DNA of 64,000 bases, taken from NCBI GenBank assembly GCA_963718745.1, contig OY970370.1:558001-622000 (forward strand), in the 5' to 3' direction. The translations under genes were made by a program, and so were the position numbers. This document shows, piece by piece, positions 1 to 9,663 of the stretch; the stretch's first letter is position 1, and the number at the start of each line of letters is the position of its first letter. The notes under the pieces were generated by a model. That model did no database searches. It saw nothing but the letters and a program-made list of their open reading frames with translations, and was not told the origin of the DNA. Source of the DNA: Fermentibacter sp963718745 [NCBI: Candidatus Fermentibacterota bacterium]. GTDB lineage: Bacteria; Fermentibacterota; Fermentibacteria; Fermentibacterales.

Positions 1-27
1 CGGGTGTCACCTGTCTCGAACTGACGA

Positions 28-1113
28 TCAGGGTCTCGCGGAACCGGGATCGCCGAGGGTCTCCCTGAGATACTCCGACGCCCACTTGTGGCGTATCAGA
101 TCCCCCCGATGGAAGATCATGGCCCCCCGGGGGTCTCCGTACCGCTCCGCCAGCTCCCCGCAGGTGACTTCTCCCAGAAGCCGCACAGGTTCAGGAGGAT
201 CGCTGTCCAGTCTCGCGAGGATCCCATCGAATCCGCTCTCGTCGAGCTTTCCGAGCCCGACCCGGCCCCTGCAGGCCCAGAACGGATCGGAATCGCATGC
301 TCCACCGTAGAATACCGAGAGGTCGTGCGCGACCTCGAGATAGGTCATGCCGCAGGTATCCTGGATCGCCTTCCTCGAACACTCCCCGGGATCGTCGAGG
401 ATTTCGCCCACGATCTCCCCTTCCGTCCTCCAGAGTCCTCTTCGATCAGGAAGCAGAGCGAGATCACCCGCGCGGATCCTCAACCTCCCGTCCGCCCCCC
501 TCCCCTGCCAGCCCATGGTGAACCATCCCACAGGCTTCGCAGGGGTTCCGAGCGAGGAGATCGTATCGGCGGTACAGGCATAGTCATGAACGTTCCCGGA
601 GTGGATCATGACTCCCGCGTACCATTTCATGCCGTGTTCATCCGCACTGCGGATCGTACGGGCGAGGTCATCGAAGGCTCCCCTGCGGCCTGCGAACGCA
701 TCGTGCCCCTCGCCAGTGCCGTAGAAAGTCAGCTGGAGCCAGGACACTCCGCATCCGACCAGGCTCTCCCACCCGTCCGGGTCCAGCCTGGCCAGACCGT
801 AGCCGTTCGTGGGAAGGAAAAACGATTCCTCCCGTATGAGGCCGAGCCTTCCCTGCATCTGCATTATCTCTACGAACGAGGGATGCACGGTGGGCTCCTC
901 GAACATCAGCACACGCACATCATCAACCGACCGCCCGAGCGCCGAAACCTTCTCCAGGACGAAGGAGATGCCGTCCAAATCCATCATGGGCCTGCCGGGG
1001 GAACCATTCTCGTAACAGTGCAGGCACCTGTTCACGCATGGCATGCCGTGGATCTTGACCATCACCAGCCTGTGCGCCGGGCTGCAACCTTCATCGAGCC
1101 GACTCCTGCTCAT
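28..1113 (-). CDS. Radical SAM protein, unknown product
   Basis: A radical SAM enzyme of 361 aa. The iron-sulfur motif CxxxCxxC is formed by Cys26, Cys30 and Cys33 in the segment PCVNRCLHCYENG. The C-terminal half holds further cysteines (in CSRKAIQDTCGM, GGACDS and FWACRG) that could ligate an auxiliary cluster as in SPASM or Twitch domains. The reading frame stays open for 185 codons upstream, but that part overlaps the CPBP-like gene and looks like noise. The start chosen is the ATG at 1113, which overlaps the upstream stop codon as ATGA, so translation is probably coupled. It is the last gene of the kinase/VanW/YdeI/CPBP operon seen here. The substrate is not recognisable; the family is certain and the function unknown. 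Confidence 0.85.
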   Translation of the reverse strand: MSRSRLDEGCSPAHRLVMVKIHGMPCVNRCLHCYENGSPGRPMMDLDGISFVLEKVSALGRSVDDVRVLMFEEPTVHPSFVEIMQMQGRLGLIREESFFLPTNGYGLARLDPDGWESLVGCGVSWLQLTFYGTGEGHDAFAGRRGAFDDLARTIRSADEHGMKWYAGVMIHSGNVHDYACTADTISSLGTPAKPVGWFTMGWQGRGADGRLRIRAGDLALLPDRRGLWRTEGEIVGEILDDPGECSRKAIQDTCGMTYLEVAHDLSVFYGGACDSDPFWACRGRVGLGKLDESGFDGILARLDSDPPEPVRLLGEVTCGELAERYGDPRGAMIFHRGDLIRHKWASEYLRETLGDPGSARP

Positions 1114-1757
1114 CGCGCGACGAGGAAGGCGGCGAGAATCATGCCTGCGTCCGCGATCACATGTGTGAGGACGGGGACGAGGAGGCCTCCTGTCAGGCGT
1201 TCGACACGCCTCCAGGCCAGGGCTGTGCAGAACAGGACGGTCACGCAGACAGCCACCCAGAGGGGCTTCATGAGGGTGGAGAGGACCAGGCCGTGGTACC
1301 CCGCGAACAGAGCGCAGGCGGCCAGGCCGAACCTGGCGTGCCTCCGGAGTGCGCCCCAGTGAGCCTGTTCGAGCACCGGATGGAGGATGCCGTAGTAGGG
1401 GATCATAAGGAGCAGAGCGTTTCCCTCGAGTCCGTATGCGGACAGCCAGGACGCGGTCGAGATCCGGGTCATCGAGGGGAGCAGTACGAAGGTCAGGGGA
1501 CCGGCCGCCAGACAGGGAACCGCCAGGGCCATGAACGCCCTCGGGTTCCAGCCCCCGGTCACTTCCCTCATCCTCTTCCGGGAGAAGAGGAGCATGAGGA
1601 CGTGATAGGCCAGGATCGTCGCCCATGCACTGTGTAGGCATATCCAGAAAACCGACACGGCAAGCCATGGTGCGAGCATGGCTAGGACGGCCGGTGCGTC
1701 ACCTGACCTGCCGCCGCAGGAGGATTCATCAGTTGTCGCAGCGCGGGCAGGTTCCAT
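1110..1757 (-). CDS. CPBP-like (ABI) integral membrane protein
   Basis: A membrane protein of about 215 aa with six or so hydrophobic segments. Three motifs resemble the CPBP intramembrane protease/bacteriocin-processing family in the right order: VLEQAHWG (motif 1, normally EExxxR, here with one Glu), AGYHG (motif 2 His) and LVPVLTHVIADAG (motif 3 His/Asp). The match is degenerate, so protease activity is doubtful. The ATG at 1757 follows a GAGGGATC ribosome-binding site and lies 11 bp after the stop of the YdeI-like gene; an in-frame extension to 1886 overlaps that gene and is unlikely. The stop overlaps the radical SAM start by 4 bp. Confidence 0.6.
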   Translation of the reverse strand: MEPARAATTDESSCGGRSGDAPAVLAMLAPWLAVSVFWICLHSAWATILAYHVLMLLFSRKRMREVTGGWNPRAFMALAVPCLAAGPLTFVLLPSMTRISTASWLSAYGLEGNALLLMIPYYGILHPVLEQAHWGALRRHARFGLAACALFAGYHGLVLSTLMKPLWVAVCVTVLFCTALAWRRVERLTGGLLVPVLTHVIADAGMILAAFLVAR

Positions 1758-1768
1758 CGCGGGATCCC

Positions 1769-2341
1769 TCACTTCAGACCGGGCCTCTCCCCCCGCGCCA
1801 GCATGGCGGCAGCCTCGGCGGCTCGCCGGGAGCGGGTTTCCGGTTTCTTCGCGGACACTATCCAGAGAATGTACCTCTTTCTGCAAGAGGCCGGGAGGGA
1901 TTCGAAGAAAGCCGTTGCAGCGTCATCGCCCTCGAGGGCTTCGGACAACTCCGCTGGAACCGCCTCGAGCGGGAAGGTCGGACGAACCTCCACCCTCAGC
2001 CACTCGCCGGACGACTTCGCCTCTTCGACCATCGCCATCCCTGCAGGGGTCATCCTCCCCTCCGCCATGAGCTTGGCGACCCTGGCCCTGTTGAGCGCCG
2101 ACCATACGCTGCCGGGCCTCCTCGGAGTGAACTTCCTGCAGTACCTTCGCTCGTCGAGCCTCCTCACGATGCTGTCTATCCAGCCGAAGCAGAGGGCCTC
2201 CTCCACGGCATCCTCGTAAGGGATGGCGGAGATGCCGGTCGATACCCTGTTGAACACCATCCAGATGCCGTCCGTCGACCCATGGTTCGATGCCAGCCAG
2301 CTTCGCCAGGCGTCCCTGCCGGCGAACTCCAGCGTCTCCAT
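1769..2341 (-). CDS. YdeI/OmpD-associated family protein
   Basis: A cytosolic protein of 190 aa with the features of the YdeI/OmpD-associated (bacteriocin-protection) family: the N-terminal segment GIWMVFNRVSTG, the conserved EALCFGWIDSIVRRLDE, then TPRRPGSVWSALNRARV, and a C-terminal FFESLPASCRKRYILWI helix followed by a basic tail. The biochemical function of this family is not established. The ATG at 2341 shares one base with the stop of the VanW gene (TGATG), so it is translationally coupled to it. Length fits the family. Confidence 0.85.
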   Translation of the reverse strand: METLEFAGRDAWRSWLASNHGSTDGIWMVFNRVSTGISAIPYEDAVEEALCFGWIDSIVRRLDERRYCRKFTPRRPGSVWSALNRARVAKLMAEGRMTPAGMAMVEEAKSSGEWLRVEVRPTFPLEAVPAELSEALEGDDAATAFFESLPASCRKRYILWIVSAKKPETRSRRAAEAAAMLARGERPGLK

Positions 2342-3204
2342 CAGTTCCCGTCCCCGGGATCCGCCGGGCTGCCCCCGGGAGCGGCGCCGGGCTTCGTAGG
2401 CGCCCCCGATTCGAGCAGGGGCTGGTACATCATGAGTGCCCGGTTCTCCGCGATGATGCTCTCGGACTCCGCCCCGGTGCGCACATTGCGCGCGATGCGC
2501 CAGAGTTCGTTGCTCCGGACATAGGCTCCTGGGTACTCGAAGGCGATCCTGTGCATCCGCTCCTCTATCCTGTACTCTGAACCGGGTGGCTCGGGAGAGG
2601 TCCAGCATCCCTCGAGGCTGCCGCCTGCAAGCCGCACGGAAAGGTGGAAGGGCGTTCCGGTCGGGTTCCCTATCTGGAGGTCGAGTGCCGGCCAGGCGCA
2701 TGTCGCCCCGCTGCCGAAGGGCTGCGTCCTCTGCGTGTCCGGGAAGACGTCATAGCCGTGTCTCCAGCGCTCCATCACAGACAGCGGGGTGTGCAACGTC
2801 ATCCAGTACAGGAGGTTCGTGAGCTGGCACAGACCCCCGCCCACCCCGGGCTCGATCCTGCCCTTCCTGAGGATCATCCCCTCGAGGAATCCCCTCCTCC
2901 GGGTCGGCGGACCGACCTCGAGCCAGAAGGAGAGCCTCCTCCCCGGTTCGAGGACGATTCCGTCAAGCCTCCGTGCAGCCAGACGCAGGTTGACCGCCTT
3001 GTTCCGCTGCAGTTCGATGCCGATGCCAGGCAGATCGCGGAACAGCGGAGTCGAGTGACGGGCGGCCGTGTGCTCGAAGCTCTCCGCGGTCCTCGACATG
3101 AGGTAGCTCCGACGATGGAGGCGCCACTGCGATTCGCGCCTCACCCTCCTGACCGCCGGACCGAGGAGGAGCCGTGCTGGAACAACCATGCAAGCCGGGA
3201 TCAT
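2341..3204 (-). CDS. VanW family protein
   Basis: A 287-aa VanW-domain protein. The domain is clear from LEPGRRLSFWLEVGPP, the PGVGGGLCQLTNLLYW signature, TPLSVMERWRHGYDVFPD and a Trp/Asp-rich end. VanW occurs in some vancomycin-resistance clusters and widely in bacteria without them; its activity is unknown, though cell-envelope roles are assumed. The start at 3204 overlaps the histidine kinase stop by 4 bp (ATGA), which links it to that sensor. Nothing here shows glycopeptide resistance genes, so this is likely a housekeeping or envelope-stress paralogue. Confidence 0.9.
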   Translation of the reverse strand: MIPACMVVPARLLLGPAVRRVRRESQWRLHRRSYLMSRTAESFEHTAARHSTPLFRDLPGIGIELQRNKAVNLRLAARRLDGIVLEPGRRLSFWLEVGPPTRRRGFLEGMILRKGRIEPGVGGGLCQLTNLLYWMTLHTPLSVMERWRHGYDVFPDTQRTQPFGSGATCAWPALDLQIGNPTGTPFHLSVRLAGGSLEGCWTSPEPPGSEYRIEERMHRIAFEYPGAYVRSNELWRIARNVRTGAESESIIAENRALMMYQPLLESGAPTKPGAAPGGSPADPGDGN

Positions 3205-6200
3205 CTTCGCTCCAGGACCTCCCTGACCTTCCTCGCGAGCTGATCCCGCGTGAAGGGCTTTGCCAGGAAGTCGACCGCATCGTCCAGGATGCCTCTGTGG
3301 ACTATCACATCCGATGTGTAGCCGGACATGTAGACGCATCGTATGCCCGGGAGGCGGCTCCTAATCCGTTCGACGAACTCCCTCACGCTCATTCCCGGCA
3401 TGACCACGTCCGTCACTATCAGATCGACATTGCCCCTCAACGAATCCAATAGAGAGAGAGCCTGTTCCGGACCCTCCGCCGTGACGACCCTGTAGCCCAG
3501 GCTGATAAGGAACGCTTCGACGGTGGATCTCACCGAACGCTCGTCCTCCACGACCATTATCGTCTCACCGCCGCCCGGGGGCTGTGCCACCGGTTCGGAG
3601 CGCCGGAGCGGAGCTGGTGCTGTCGAGTGCCGTGGGAAGTGCACGCTGAAGGTGGTCCCCACGCCCGGTTCGCTGCGGACGTCTATGAAGCCTTCGTTCT
3701 GCCTGACGATCCCGTGCACGGTCGCAAGCCCCAGGCCGGAGCCCTCTCCGACTCCCTTGGTCGTGAAGAAGGGTTCGAATATGTGGGAGATGGTCTCCGC
3801 ATCCATGCCCCTGCCGTCGTCCGATACGACCAGGGTGGCATACACTCCAGGGACGGCGTCGACGTGGGTCCTGCAGTAATCCTCGTCCACCTCGGTGTTC
3901 TTCGTCTCCATCCTCAGGGTCCCGGCGCCTCCGATGGCGTCGCGCGCGTTCAGCGCGAGATTGATGAGCAGCTGGTCGAGCTGGGAGGGGTCCATGAGCA
4001 CGGGAGGGACGTCCGCGCCCGGAACCCACACGAGATCTATGTCCTCGCCTATCAGCCGCCTCAGCATCTTGAGCATGCTCGATACGGAATCGTTCATCGC
4101 AACAGGCTTCGGGGAGATGGTCTGCCTCCTGGCGAAGGCGAGGAGCTGCCGGACCAGATCGGAAGACCGGTTCGCGATGCTGACTATCTCGTCCAGCCAG
4201 TCCCTGATCGGATTGCCCGTCGCCGTGTTCTCCCTGCACAGCTCGGCGTAGTTGATCATGCCCATGAGGAGGTTGTTGAAGTCGTGCGCCACGCCTCCAG
4301 CCAGCCTGCCGACCGCCTCGAGCTTCTGAGACTGGCTGAGCCTCGCGCGGAGCTTCTCGCTCTCCTCCCCGATCTTCTCGACCTCCGTGACATCTCGAAC
4401 GATCGACCAGCAGTAGCGAAGCTCGCCGCCCTCCCCCCGGACGTAGTAGGACTGCATCTCGACGGGGAATAACGTTCCGTCGCGACGGGAGAGCCTCATT
4501 CCGTAGAGGCCGGAGACCTCGGTTCCCGGACGATGTCTTCCGGAAGCGCCACGGTTGGAGTATGTCAGGTCGGGGGTTGCGGGATCGATGTCGCCGACCG
4601 TGAGCAATTCGTCGAGAGAGTACCCGAGCATCTCGCAATAGGCTGAATTCGCGTCGATGATCGAGCCATCCCGGCCGGTCATCACTATGCCATCCCTGCT
4701 CCCCTCGAATACCTCCGAATAACGCCTCTCACTCTCGCTGAGAGCTTCCTCCATGCGTTTCTGCTCGATCATCTCGAGGAGGATCTCGCCGAAGAACCGC
4801 AACACCTCGAGCTCTCTGGGTGAGGCCCATCCGATCCGGCCAACCGCTCCGATCGCCGCGACACCACCGTCCCCGCCCAGGACCGGAACGGCGATCACCC
4901 GCGTGCGGGAGAGGTCGCCCGAGGCACCGGGAACCGACGGGCTCGCGGCATCCAGCCAGGTGTCGACCTGTTGCCGGGTATCGATGCAGTCCCTGGAGAT
5001 CGCCGCGAGGCGTCCTTCATCAAGCTCCACGGGCTGGACAGGAGTCCCACGGAGCCCCTGTGGACCGTACCGGAGAACCAGAGTGACCCTGGAGCCGGCC
5101 TTCCCCGGGATGAAGCAGAAGCAGGCGCCTGCTCCGAGAAGCTTGACGCACTCCTCGACGATGCGGGGCAGGAGGTCGGCGAGCGTGTGCGAAGCGGCGA
5201 ACCGCACGATGGATAGACGGGTCTCGGTGATGCGCCTGTTCAGCAGTTCGTTGGACTGGTCCCTGAAGACCAGGACCGCCCCCGCGATGCTGCCGTCCGA
5301 ATCGAAGATCGGGGAGCCGGAGTCGGCGACGGGGATCTCCGTTCCGTCCCTGGACAGAAGGAGTGTGTGATTCGCGAGGCCGATCGCCCGCCCAGTCTCG
5401 AGTATCTTCGCCACCGGGCTCTCGATCGGCTCCCGGGTCTCCTCGTCGATGATCCTGAAGACGCTTCCGACGGGCAGCCCGGTGGCCTCCCCGCCCTCGA
5501 ATCCCGTCAGGCGTACGGCCACCGGATTGATGAGATCGACCCGGCCTTCCAGATCCGTCGAGATGACTGCGTCGCCTATCGCCTTGAGGGTTATGCTGTG
5601 CCGCTCCACCGAAGCCCTCAGGAGGGCCTCCGAGCGGTAGAGCATCTCGAAATGCTCCTTCCTCTCCCTCTGCCACAGGAGCAGACCGCCGAGGCAGATC
5701 AGGATGGCTATGGAGATGATCAGAGCCGCGATGGGTCCGGCGCGAGAGCGCCAGCCCGCCATCCACTCCGACTCGTCCACCTTGGCGAGCAGTATCCAGG
5801 AGGACCCCGGCACGGGCGATGCAACCGCCAGGACCTTCTCCCCCCTGTAGTCCTCCCCCTCGATGACACCCACCCCGCCCAGCGCGGCGAGCACCTCGAC
5901 TACTCCCGTCTGCGCCAGGGGGATTCTGAAGTCCATGGCGGAGCCGGGTCTGTGCCTCAGGTCGCTCAGGAAGAGCACGCTGTCGCCATCCCTGCGCAGC
6001 AGCACGGTCTCTGCGGTCCTGCTCGCCGTCGGCCAGGAACCGGTGATGGGGTAGATGGATCCCGAAGCGTCGTTGACGAAGATCATCGCCAAGAAGGGCT
6101 CGCGCGGAACTCCGGCGCCGTCCGCGAGCGGTACGATCACCGAGAAGTGCGGGAGCGAATCGCCCGCATGGCGGTGCAGGTCGACAGCCACCGGTGCAAG

Positions 6201-6644
6201 GCTGTCCATCGAGACGAGAAGCTGCTCCTGCATGGCGTCGTCCAGCCGTGTGTCCGTGCCTCCGGCCGGGCTCCTCATGGAGGCGAGGACCAGCCCGTCG
6301 CCGTTCACGATCATCAGATCGAAGTAGTCGTGTTCTTCGAGCTTCTGCTCTAGCAGGGACGTCAGGGCGGACTCCGACTCCGCACCACCGGTCAGCGCGA
6401 GAGAGTCCAGCCGCTCCGTCAGAACCGGATCGGAGGCTATCAGGGAGGCGTCATGGAGCTGATCCGCCCTCCAGTCGCCTATCTGGCCCGCCTTGAGGCT
6501 GACGACCGATGTTAATTCCCCCTCTGCACTTACGCGGGCCTCACGCTCCTCGGCCTGCAGAAACCAGGCTCCGCCGGTGAAAATGAGCACGAGCACGATC
6601 GACAGGACGAGAAACGCCCATTTCGAAGCTATTCTGATCCTCAC
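3201..6644 (-). CDS. Hybrid sensor histidine kinase/response regulator
   Basis: A 1147-aa membrane-bound hybrid kinase. Order: TM helix at about 9-28; an extracytoplasmic sensor of about 270 aa (Cache-like, ending in SPVPGSSWILLAKVDESEW); TM at about 304-324; PAS near 345-465; GAF-like region near 475-625; second PAS near 640-755; HisKA with phospho-acceptor His787 in GGVAHDFNNLL; HATPase with an N box near 894, G1 DDGRGMD near 942 and G2 GSGLGLA near 968; C-terminal receiver with acidic pair at 1033-1034, phospho-acceptor Asp1079 (IVTDVVMPGM) and Lys1129. All catalytic residues are present. The start is GTG at 6644 without a strong ribosome-binding site. No DNA-binding output partner is adjacent; the next gene, vanW, overlaps it. 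Ligand unknown. Confidence 0.95.
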   Translation of the reverse strand: MRIRIASKWAFLVLSIVLVLIFTGGAWFLQAEEREARVSAEGELTSVVSLKAGQIGDWRADQLHDASLIASDPVLTERLDSLALTGGAESESALTSLLEQKLEEHDYFDLMIVNGDGLVLASMRSPAGGTDTRLDDAMQEQLLVSMDSLAPVAVDLHRHAGDSLPHFSVIVPLADGAGVPREPFLAMIFVNDASGSIYPITGSWPTASRTAETVLLRRDGDSVLFLSDLRHRPGSAMDFRIPLAQTGVVEVLAALGGVGVIEGEDYRGEKVLAVASPVPGSSWILLAKVDESEWMAGWRSRAGPIAALIISIAILICLGGLLLWQRERKEHFEMLYRSEALLRASVERHSITLKAIGDAVISTDLEGRVDLINPVAVRLTGFEGGEATGLPVGSVFRIIDEETREPIESPVAKILETGRAIGLANHTLLLSRDGTEIPVADSGSPIFDSDGSIAGAVLVFRDQSNELLNRRITETRLSIVRFAASHTLADLLPRIVEECVKLLGAGACFCFIPGKAGSRVTLVLRYGPQGLRGTPVQPVELDEGRLAAISRDCIDTRQQVDTWLDAASPSVPGASGDLSRTRVIAVPVLGGDGGVAAIGAVGRIGWASPRELEVLRFFGEILLEMIEQKRMEEALSESERRYSEVFEGSRDGIVMTGRDGSIIDANSAYCEMLGYSLDELLTVGDIDPATPDLTYSNRGASGRHRPGTEVSGLYGMRLSRRDGTLFPVEMQSYYVRGEGGELRYCWSIVRDVTEVEKIGEESEKLRARLSQSQKLEAVGRLAGGVAHDFNNLLMGMINYAELCRENTATGNPIRDWLDEIVSIANRSSDLVRQLLAFARRQTISPKPVAMNDSVSSMLKMLRRLIGEDIDLVWVPGADVPPVLMDPSQLDQLLINLALNARDAIGGAGTLRMETKNTEVDEDYCRTHVDAVPGVYATLVVSDDGRGMDAETISHIFEPFFTTKGVGEGSGLGLATVHGIVRQNEGFIDVRSEPGVGTTFSVHFPRHSTAPAPLRRSEPVAQPPGGGETIMVVEDERSVRSTVEAFLISLGYRVVTAEGPEQALSLLDSLRGNVDLIVTDVVMPGMSVREFVERIRSRLPGIRCVYMSGYTSDVIVHRGILDDAVDFLAKPFTRDQLARKVREVLERR

Positions 6645-7032
6645 GGAAGGCTCGACCGGCTGATTCCGAGGAGACCACCCGGGTTCTCATGGATATGCAC
6701 CTTCGGACAGGACCGGCTCGCTGCTTCCTGGAAGAGTCGCGGCAGGAAGCGCTCATTCGCCGGACCGGCCGGGCGATTCCACTCCGGAAGACAGGATGTG
6801 CGGGGTTGAGGAGACGAGCCGGATCCCCTGGATCCGGCAGGAGGGGGCGGGGCGAACTCGAATCGCAGGAGCCGGGCCGTATGCATACCCCCTTCGGCGA
6901 TCGAACGATGCAAGTTAATCGCGCTGGAGGACGGGGTCAAGATCAGGGGGCGTGCATGATGCGGCAGAGTGGGCTGTAGACGGGGAATCCCCGGGACGGC
7001 AGGTGCACGGGCGGCCTGTGGAGGGAGGAGGG
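6645..7032. other. Intergenic region, 388 bp
   Basis: No convincing gene. It separates the unknown gene at 7033-7611 from the hybrid kinase, both on the minus strand, so it should carry the kinase operon promoter. Frames that cross it are arginine/proline-rich and overlap the kinase start. An AT-richer patch near 6905-6920 is the likeliest promoter area, but I see no clear -35/-10 pair. Confidence 0.4.
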
Positions 7033-7611
7033 TCAGCAGATTCGGATCGTCGGCACGAACGGTTCGGTCCTGAAGGGTCTCCCCAGCATGAACTCGATCC
7101 ACTCCCCGATCGGGAGCATCCGTCTCCCGGCCTCCGGCTCGTGTCCTGCCGTGGCTGCGATGCCCGCGCCGGTGAGCCCGGCGTATTCCGACGGGATCAG
7201 CATCTTCCGGTCGAGGAGTACGAGGCGCTCCTGGAAGGCGAGCATCCTCCACTCCTCCGAAAAGAACTTCCATCTCGCCCTGCATTCTGCGCAGTACACA
7301 TCGGCCTCGAGACAGTACTCCGGAACGGACGGCTTCGAGCTGACTAAGTACGGCAGCTTCAGAGCAGCTTCGACGAGGTCGTTCTGGATGTTGTCCTGCC
7401 AGCCCGGTCCATGTTCCTTGCCGGCCCAGAAGATGAACTGGGGCCAGGCGCAGATGCAGGCATGAGAACGGAGATACTCCGAGATGACGCGGTCGACCGC
7501 CTCCCTGCGCTCACTTGTCTGGTCCCGCGCTCCCGTACTCCCTCTGCGGTCTGCCGAACTGCCACTCAAGGCCGCTTCGACCTCTCTTCCATCCGCACGC
7601 GCGCGCCGCAT
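7033..7611 (-). CDS. Conserved-looking hypothetical protein
   Basis: A protein of up to 192 aa that I do not recognise. The N-terminal 40 residues are Arg/Ser-rich and may lie before the true start. The core is Trp/Phe-rich and has a CxxC pair (VYCAECRARW) plus HACICAWPQF, which could bind metal. It contains EWRMLAFQERLVLLDRKML and ends near PIGEWIEFMLGRPF. There is no signal peptide or membrane segment. It lies 66 bp downstream of the epimerase pair in the same direction, so it may be the last gene of that operon. Coding is likely from composition and lack of competing ORFs; function unknown. Confidence 0.55.
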   Translation of the reverse strand: MRRARADGREVEAALSGSSADRRGSTGARDQTSERREAVDRVISEYLRSHACICAWPQFIFWAGKEHGPGWQDNIQNDLVEAALKLPYLVSSKPSVPEYCLEADVYCAECRARWKFFSEEWRMLAFQERLVLLDRKMLIPSEYAGLTGAGIAATAGHEPEAGRRMLPIGEWIEFMLGRPFRTEPFVPTIRIC

Positions 7612-7677
7612 CGCGATGGGCGCTTCCGGCGGCGGGTGTTCAGGACATCAGGTCCGCCGTTCAGGAGGAGCAGGGAG

Positions 7678-8589
7678 TCAGGGTTCGGGAGTGCCTGTGA
7701 GCCAGCCGCTCCTGAAGTAGTCCAGGATCCCCTCCTCTATCGAGTATCCGGCTTGGAATCCGGCTCCGGAGGCCAGGCTCATGTCGCATGTCGTGTCGGA
7801 CTGGTAGTTGTCCCCGTACGGGTTGGGGAAGTAAACCGGCCGGCGTTCCAGGCCGAGGACCGAATTCAGTATCTCCACGAGGCGGTTGAACGTGGTCGCG
7901 CTACCCGAACCGCAGTTGACGACGATGCTCCGGGGGGCTTCAGCGGCCCAGAGATTGGCCCTGACAACGTCCTTGACGTAGATGTAGTCTCGCTTCTGCT
8001 GGCCGTGCTCGAAAAGCCGGGGGTCTCCCGCCATCATCTGCCTGGCCAGCTGGTAGATCATCGTAGCACGGGTTCCCTTGTGGTTCTCGCGGGGTCCGTA
8101 GACGTTGCAGTAGCGGAGGCCCACCACCGTCACCCCCGGGTGACCTGATGCGAAGCCTCCGGCGAATTCCTCCAGGGCCATCTTGGATTCGGCGTACGGA
8201 GTGTTGAGATCGAAGGGGCCGGCCTCCCTGAAGGGTGCGGGGCTCCTTCCATAGACGGCGGTCGAGGAGGCGTAGACGATCCTCCTGCAGCCCCTCTCCA
8301 CGACGTGCCTGAACAGTGTCTCGGAGGATTCGACGTTGGCCCGGAACATCTCGGTCCTGTCCATGTTCCGCGTGTTGTTGAGGGCTGCCTGGTGGAAGAC
8401 GGCGTCGACCTCGCCTATGGCATCCCAGTCTATGCCGTTGAAACCGGGATAGAGGCGCTTCCCCTTGAAGCCGGGGAGCTGCTGCTCGGCTTCATGGCCG
8501 GTAATGACGACTTCGTGTCCCTCCCCCTGCAGGTGGAGGGCGAGGTTCGACCCGACGAGCCCCGTTCCGCCCGTGACCAGGTATCGCAT
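7678..8589 (-). CDS. NAD-dependent sugar-nucleotide epimerase/dehydratase
   Basis: A 303-aa extended short-chain dehydrogenase. The Rossmann motif GxxGxxG is at residues 7-13 (VTGGTGLVG), the catalytic Ser is in VYASSTAVYG and the YxxxK pair is in PYAESKMALEEF. RYCNVYGPRENHKG and QKRDYIYVKDVVRA resemble ADP-heptose 6-epimerase and UDP-glucose 4-epimerase enzymes; the exact sugar cannot be called. The ATG at 8589 shares one base with the stop of the upstream epimerase (TGATG), so the two are co-translated. An in-frame extension to 8805 overlaps that gene and is rejected. Probable role: precursor for cell-surface polysaccharide. Confidence 0.9.
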   Translation of the reverse strand: MRYLVTGGTGLVGSNLALHLQGEGHEVVITGHEAEQQLPGFKGKRLYPGFNGIDWDAIGEVDAVFHQAALNNTRNMDRTEMFRANVESSETLFRHVVERGCRRIVYASSTAVYGRSPAPFREAGPFDLNTPYAESKMALEEFAGGFASGHPGVTVVGLRYCNVYGPRENHKGTRATMIYQLARQMMAGDPRLFEHGQQKRDYIYVKDVVRANLWAAEAPRSIVVNCGSGSATTFNRLVEILNSVLGLERRPVYFPNPYGDNYQSDTTCDMSLASGAGFQAGYSIEEGILDYFRSGWLTGTPEP

Positions 8590-9632
8590 CAGAAGAACAG
8601 CTTCCCGAGGCCGAGGGCGCCCTGGGCCCACGGAGTCCTGTGGGTGAGCCCGGATTTCCTGCCGAGCTTGTCGCAGTTCTCCAGGTACCATCTGTAGTTC
8701 CTGAGGAGGGCGTCGACGTTCGAGTACTTCGGTGAGAACCCCAGGACCCTGACCGCCTTCTCTATCGAGACGAAGGACTCCTTGTCGACAGTCTCGTAGA
8801 TCCACTTGTAGAGCGGTGAGAGATGGAGGGCTTCGAGCATCCTGAGAATCGCCACGGCAGGTCTGACCGGGATCGAGACGACGTGCCGGCCGTGTCCGGC
8901 GTAATCAAGGACGGCCTGGAAGTCGGTCCGGGGAGAGCCGTACTTCTCCGCGCCGACGTTGAAGGTGTCGTCGACCACATCCGAGGGGAGGGTCGAGCAG
9001 AGCCAGATGAGGTCGCAGAGGTCCTCCACGTCGAGATACTGATAGGGGTTGTCGCCTCTGCCGAGTATCGGGAAGTTGTGCCCCTCCCTGGCCCACTCGT
9101 AGAAGAGCGCGAAGACTCCGAGCCTCTCAGGTCCGATGAAGGACTTGGGCCTGAGTATCGATACGGCCGTCCCACCGCCCCTGAACTCCTCGCAGACCTT
9201 CTCGGCTGCAACCTTGGCCTCGCCGTAGGGTCCGACTCCGTACAGCCTGTCAGTCTCGAAGAGGGGATGGTGGTCCGGTATGCCGTACACCGCTGTGGTC
9301 GATATGTGGATCACACGGCCGACCCCGGCCTTCACCGACTCCTGCATGACCGTCCGGGTGCCTTCGATGTCCGTGCTGTAGATGTCCTCGGGTTTGTACA
9401 GAGGCAGGGCGGCTGCTGCGTGCACCACGATATCGGCGCCTTCGAGCGCGGTTACCACGTCCTCCCTGATGCGGATGTCGCCCCGGATCGCCCTGATCCT
9501 GTCCCTGCAGTCCTCGTAGTCGAATTCGACAAGATCCAGGACTGTCACATCCTGCCCCTTCCCGAGCAGGTAGCGCACAAGATTTATGCCCAGGAATCCG
9601 GATCCACCGGTGATCAGAAATCTCTGTCCCAT
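8589..9632 (-). CDS. NAD-dependent epimerase/dehydratase family protein
   Basis: A 347-aa extended SDR protein. GxxGxxG is at residues 9-15 (ITGGSGFLG), Asp-rich NAD-specificity strand VTVLDL follows, HISTTAVYG holds the catalytic Ser/Thr region and [12 protein letters not shown] the YxxxK pair. [15 protein letters not shown] and [13 protein letters not shown] are family segments. It is a distant paralogue of the adjacent epimerase, not a recent copy. The two genes overlap by one base; together they may carry out successive steps on one sugar nucleotide. The substrate is unknown. Confidence 0.9.
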   Translation of the reverse strand: MGQRFLITGGSGFLGINLVRYLLGKGQDVTVLDLVEFDYEDCRDRIRAIRGDIRIREDVVTALEGADIVVHAAAALPLYKPEDIYSTDIEGTRTVMQESVKAGVGRVIHISTTAVYGIPDHHPLFETDRLYGVGPYGEAKVAAEKVCEEFRGGGTAVSILRPKSFIGPERLGVFALFYEWAREGHNFPILGRGDNPYQYLDVEDLCDLIWLCSTLPSDVVDDTFNVGAEKYGSPRTDFQAVLDYAGHGRHVVSIPVRPAVAILRMLEALHLSPLYKWIYETVDKESFVSIEKAVRVLGFSPKYSNVDALLRNYRWYLENCDKLGRKSGLTHRTPWAQGALGLGKLFF

Positions 9633-9663
9633 CAGCCCTCGTGTCCTTTCGTCGGCGGAAGGC

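Noticed and set aside
88-1362. Long plus-strand frame opposite the radical SAM and CPBP genes
   Set aside because: It is antisense to a gene with clear cofactor motifs; its composition is Arg/Pro/His-rich shadow coding.
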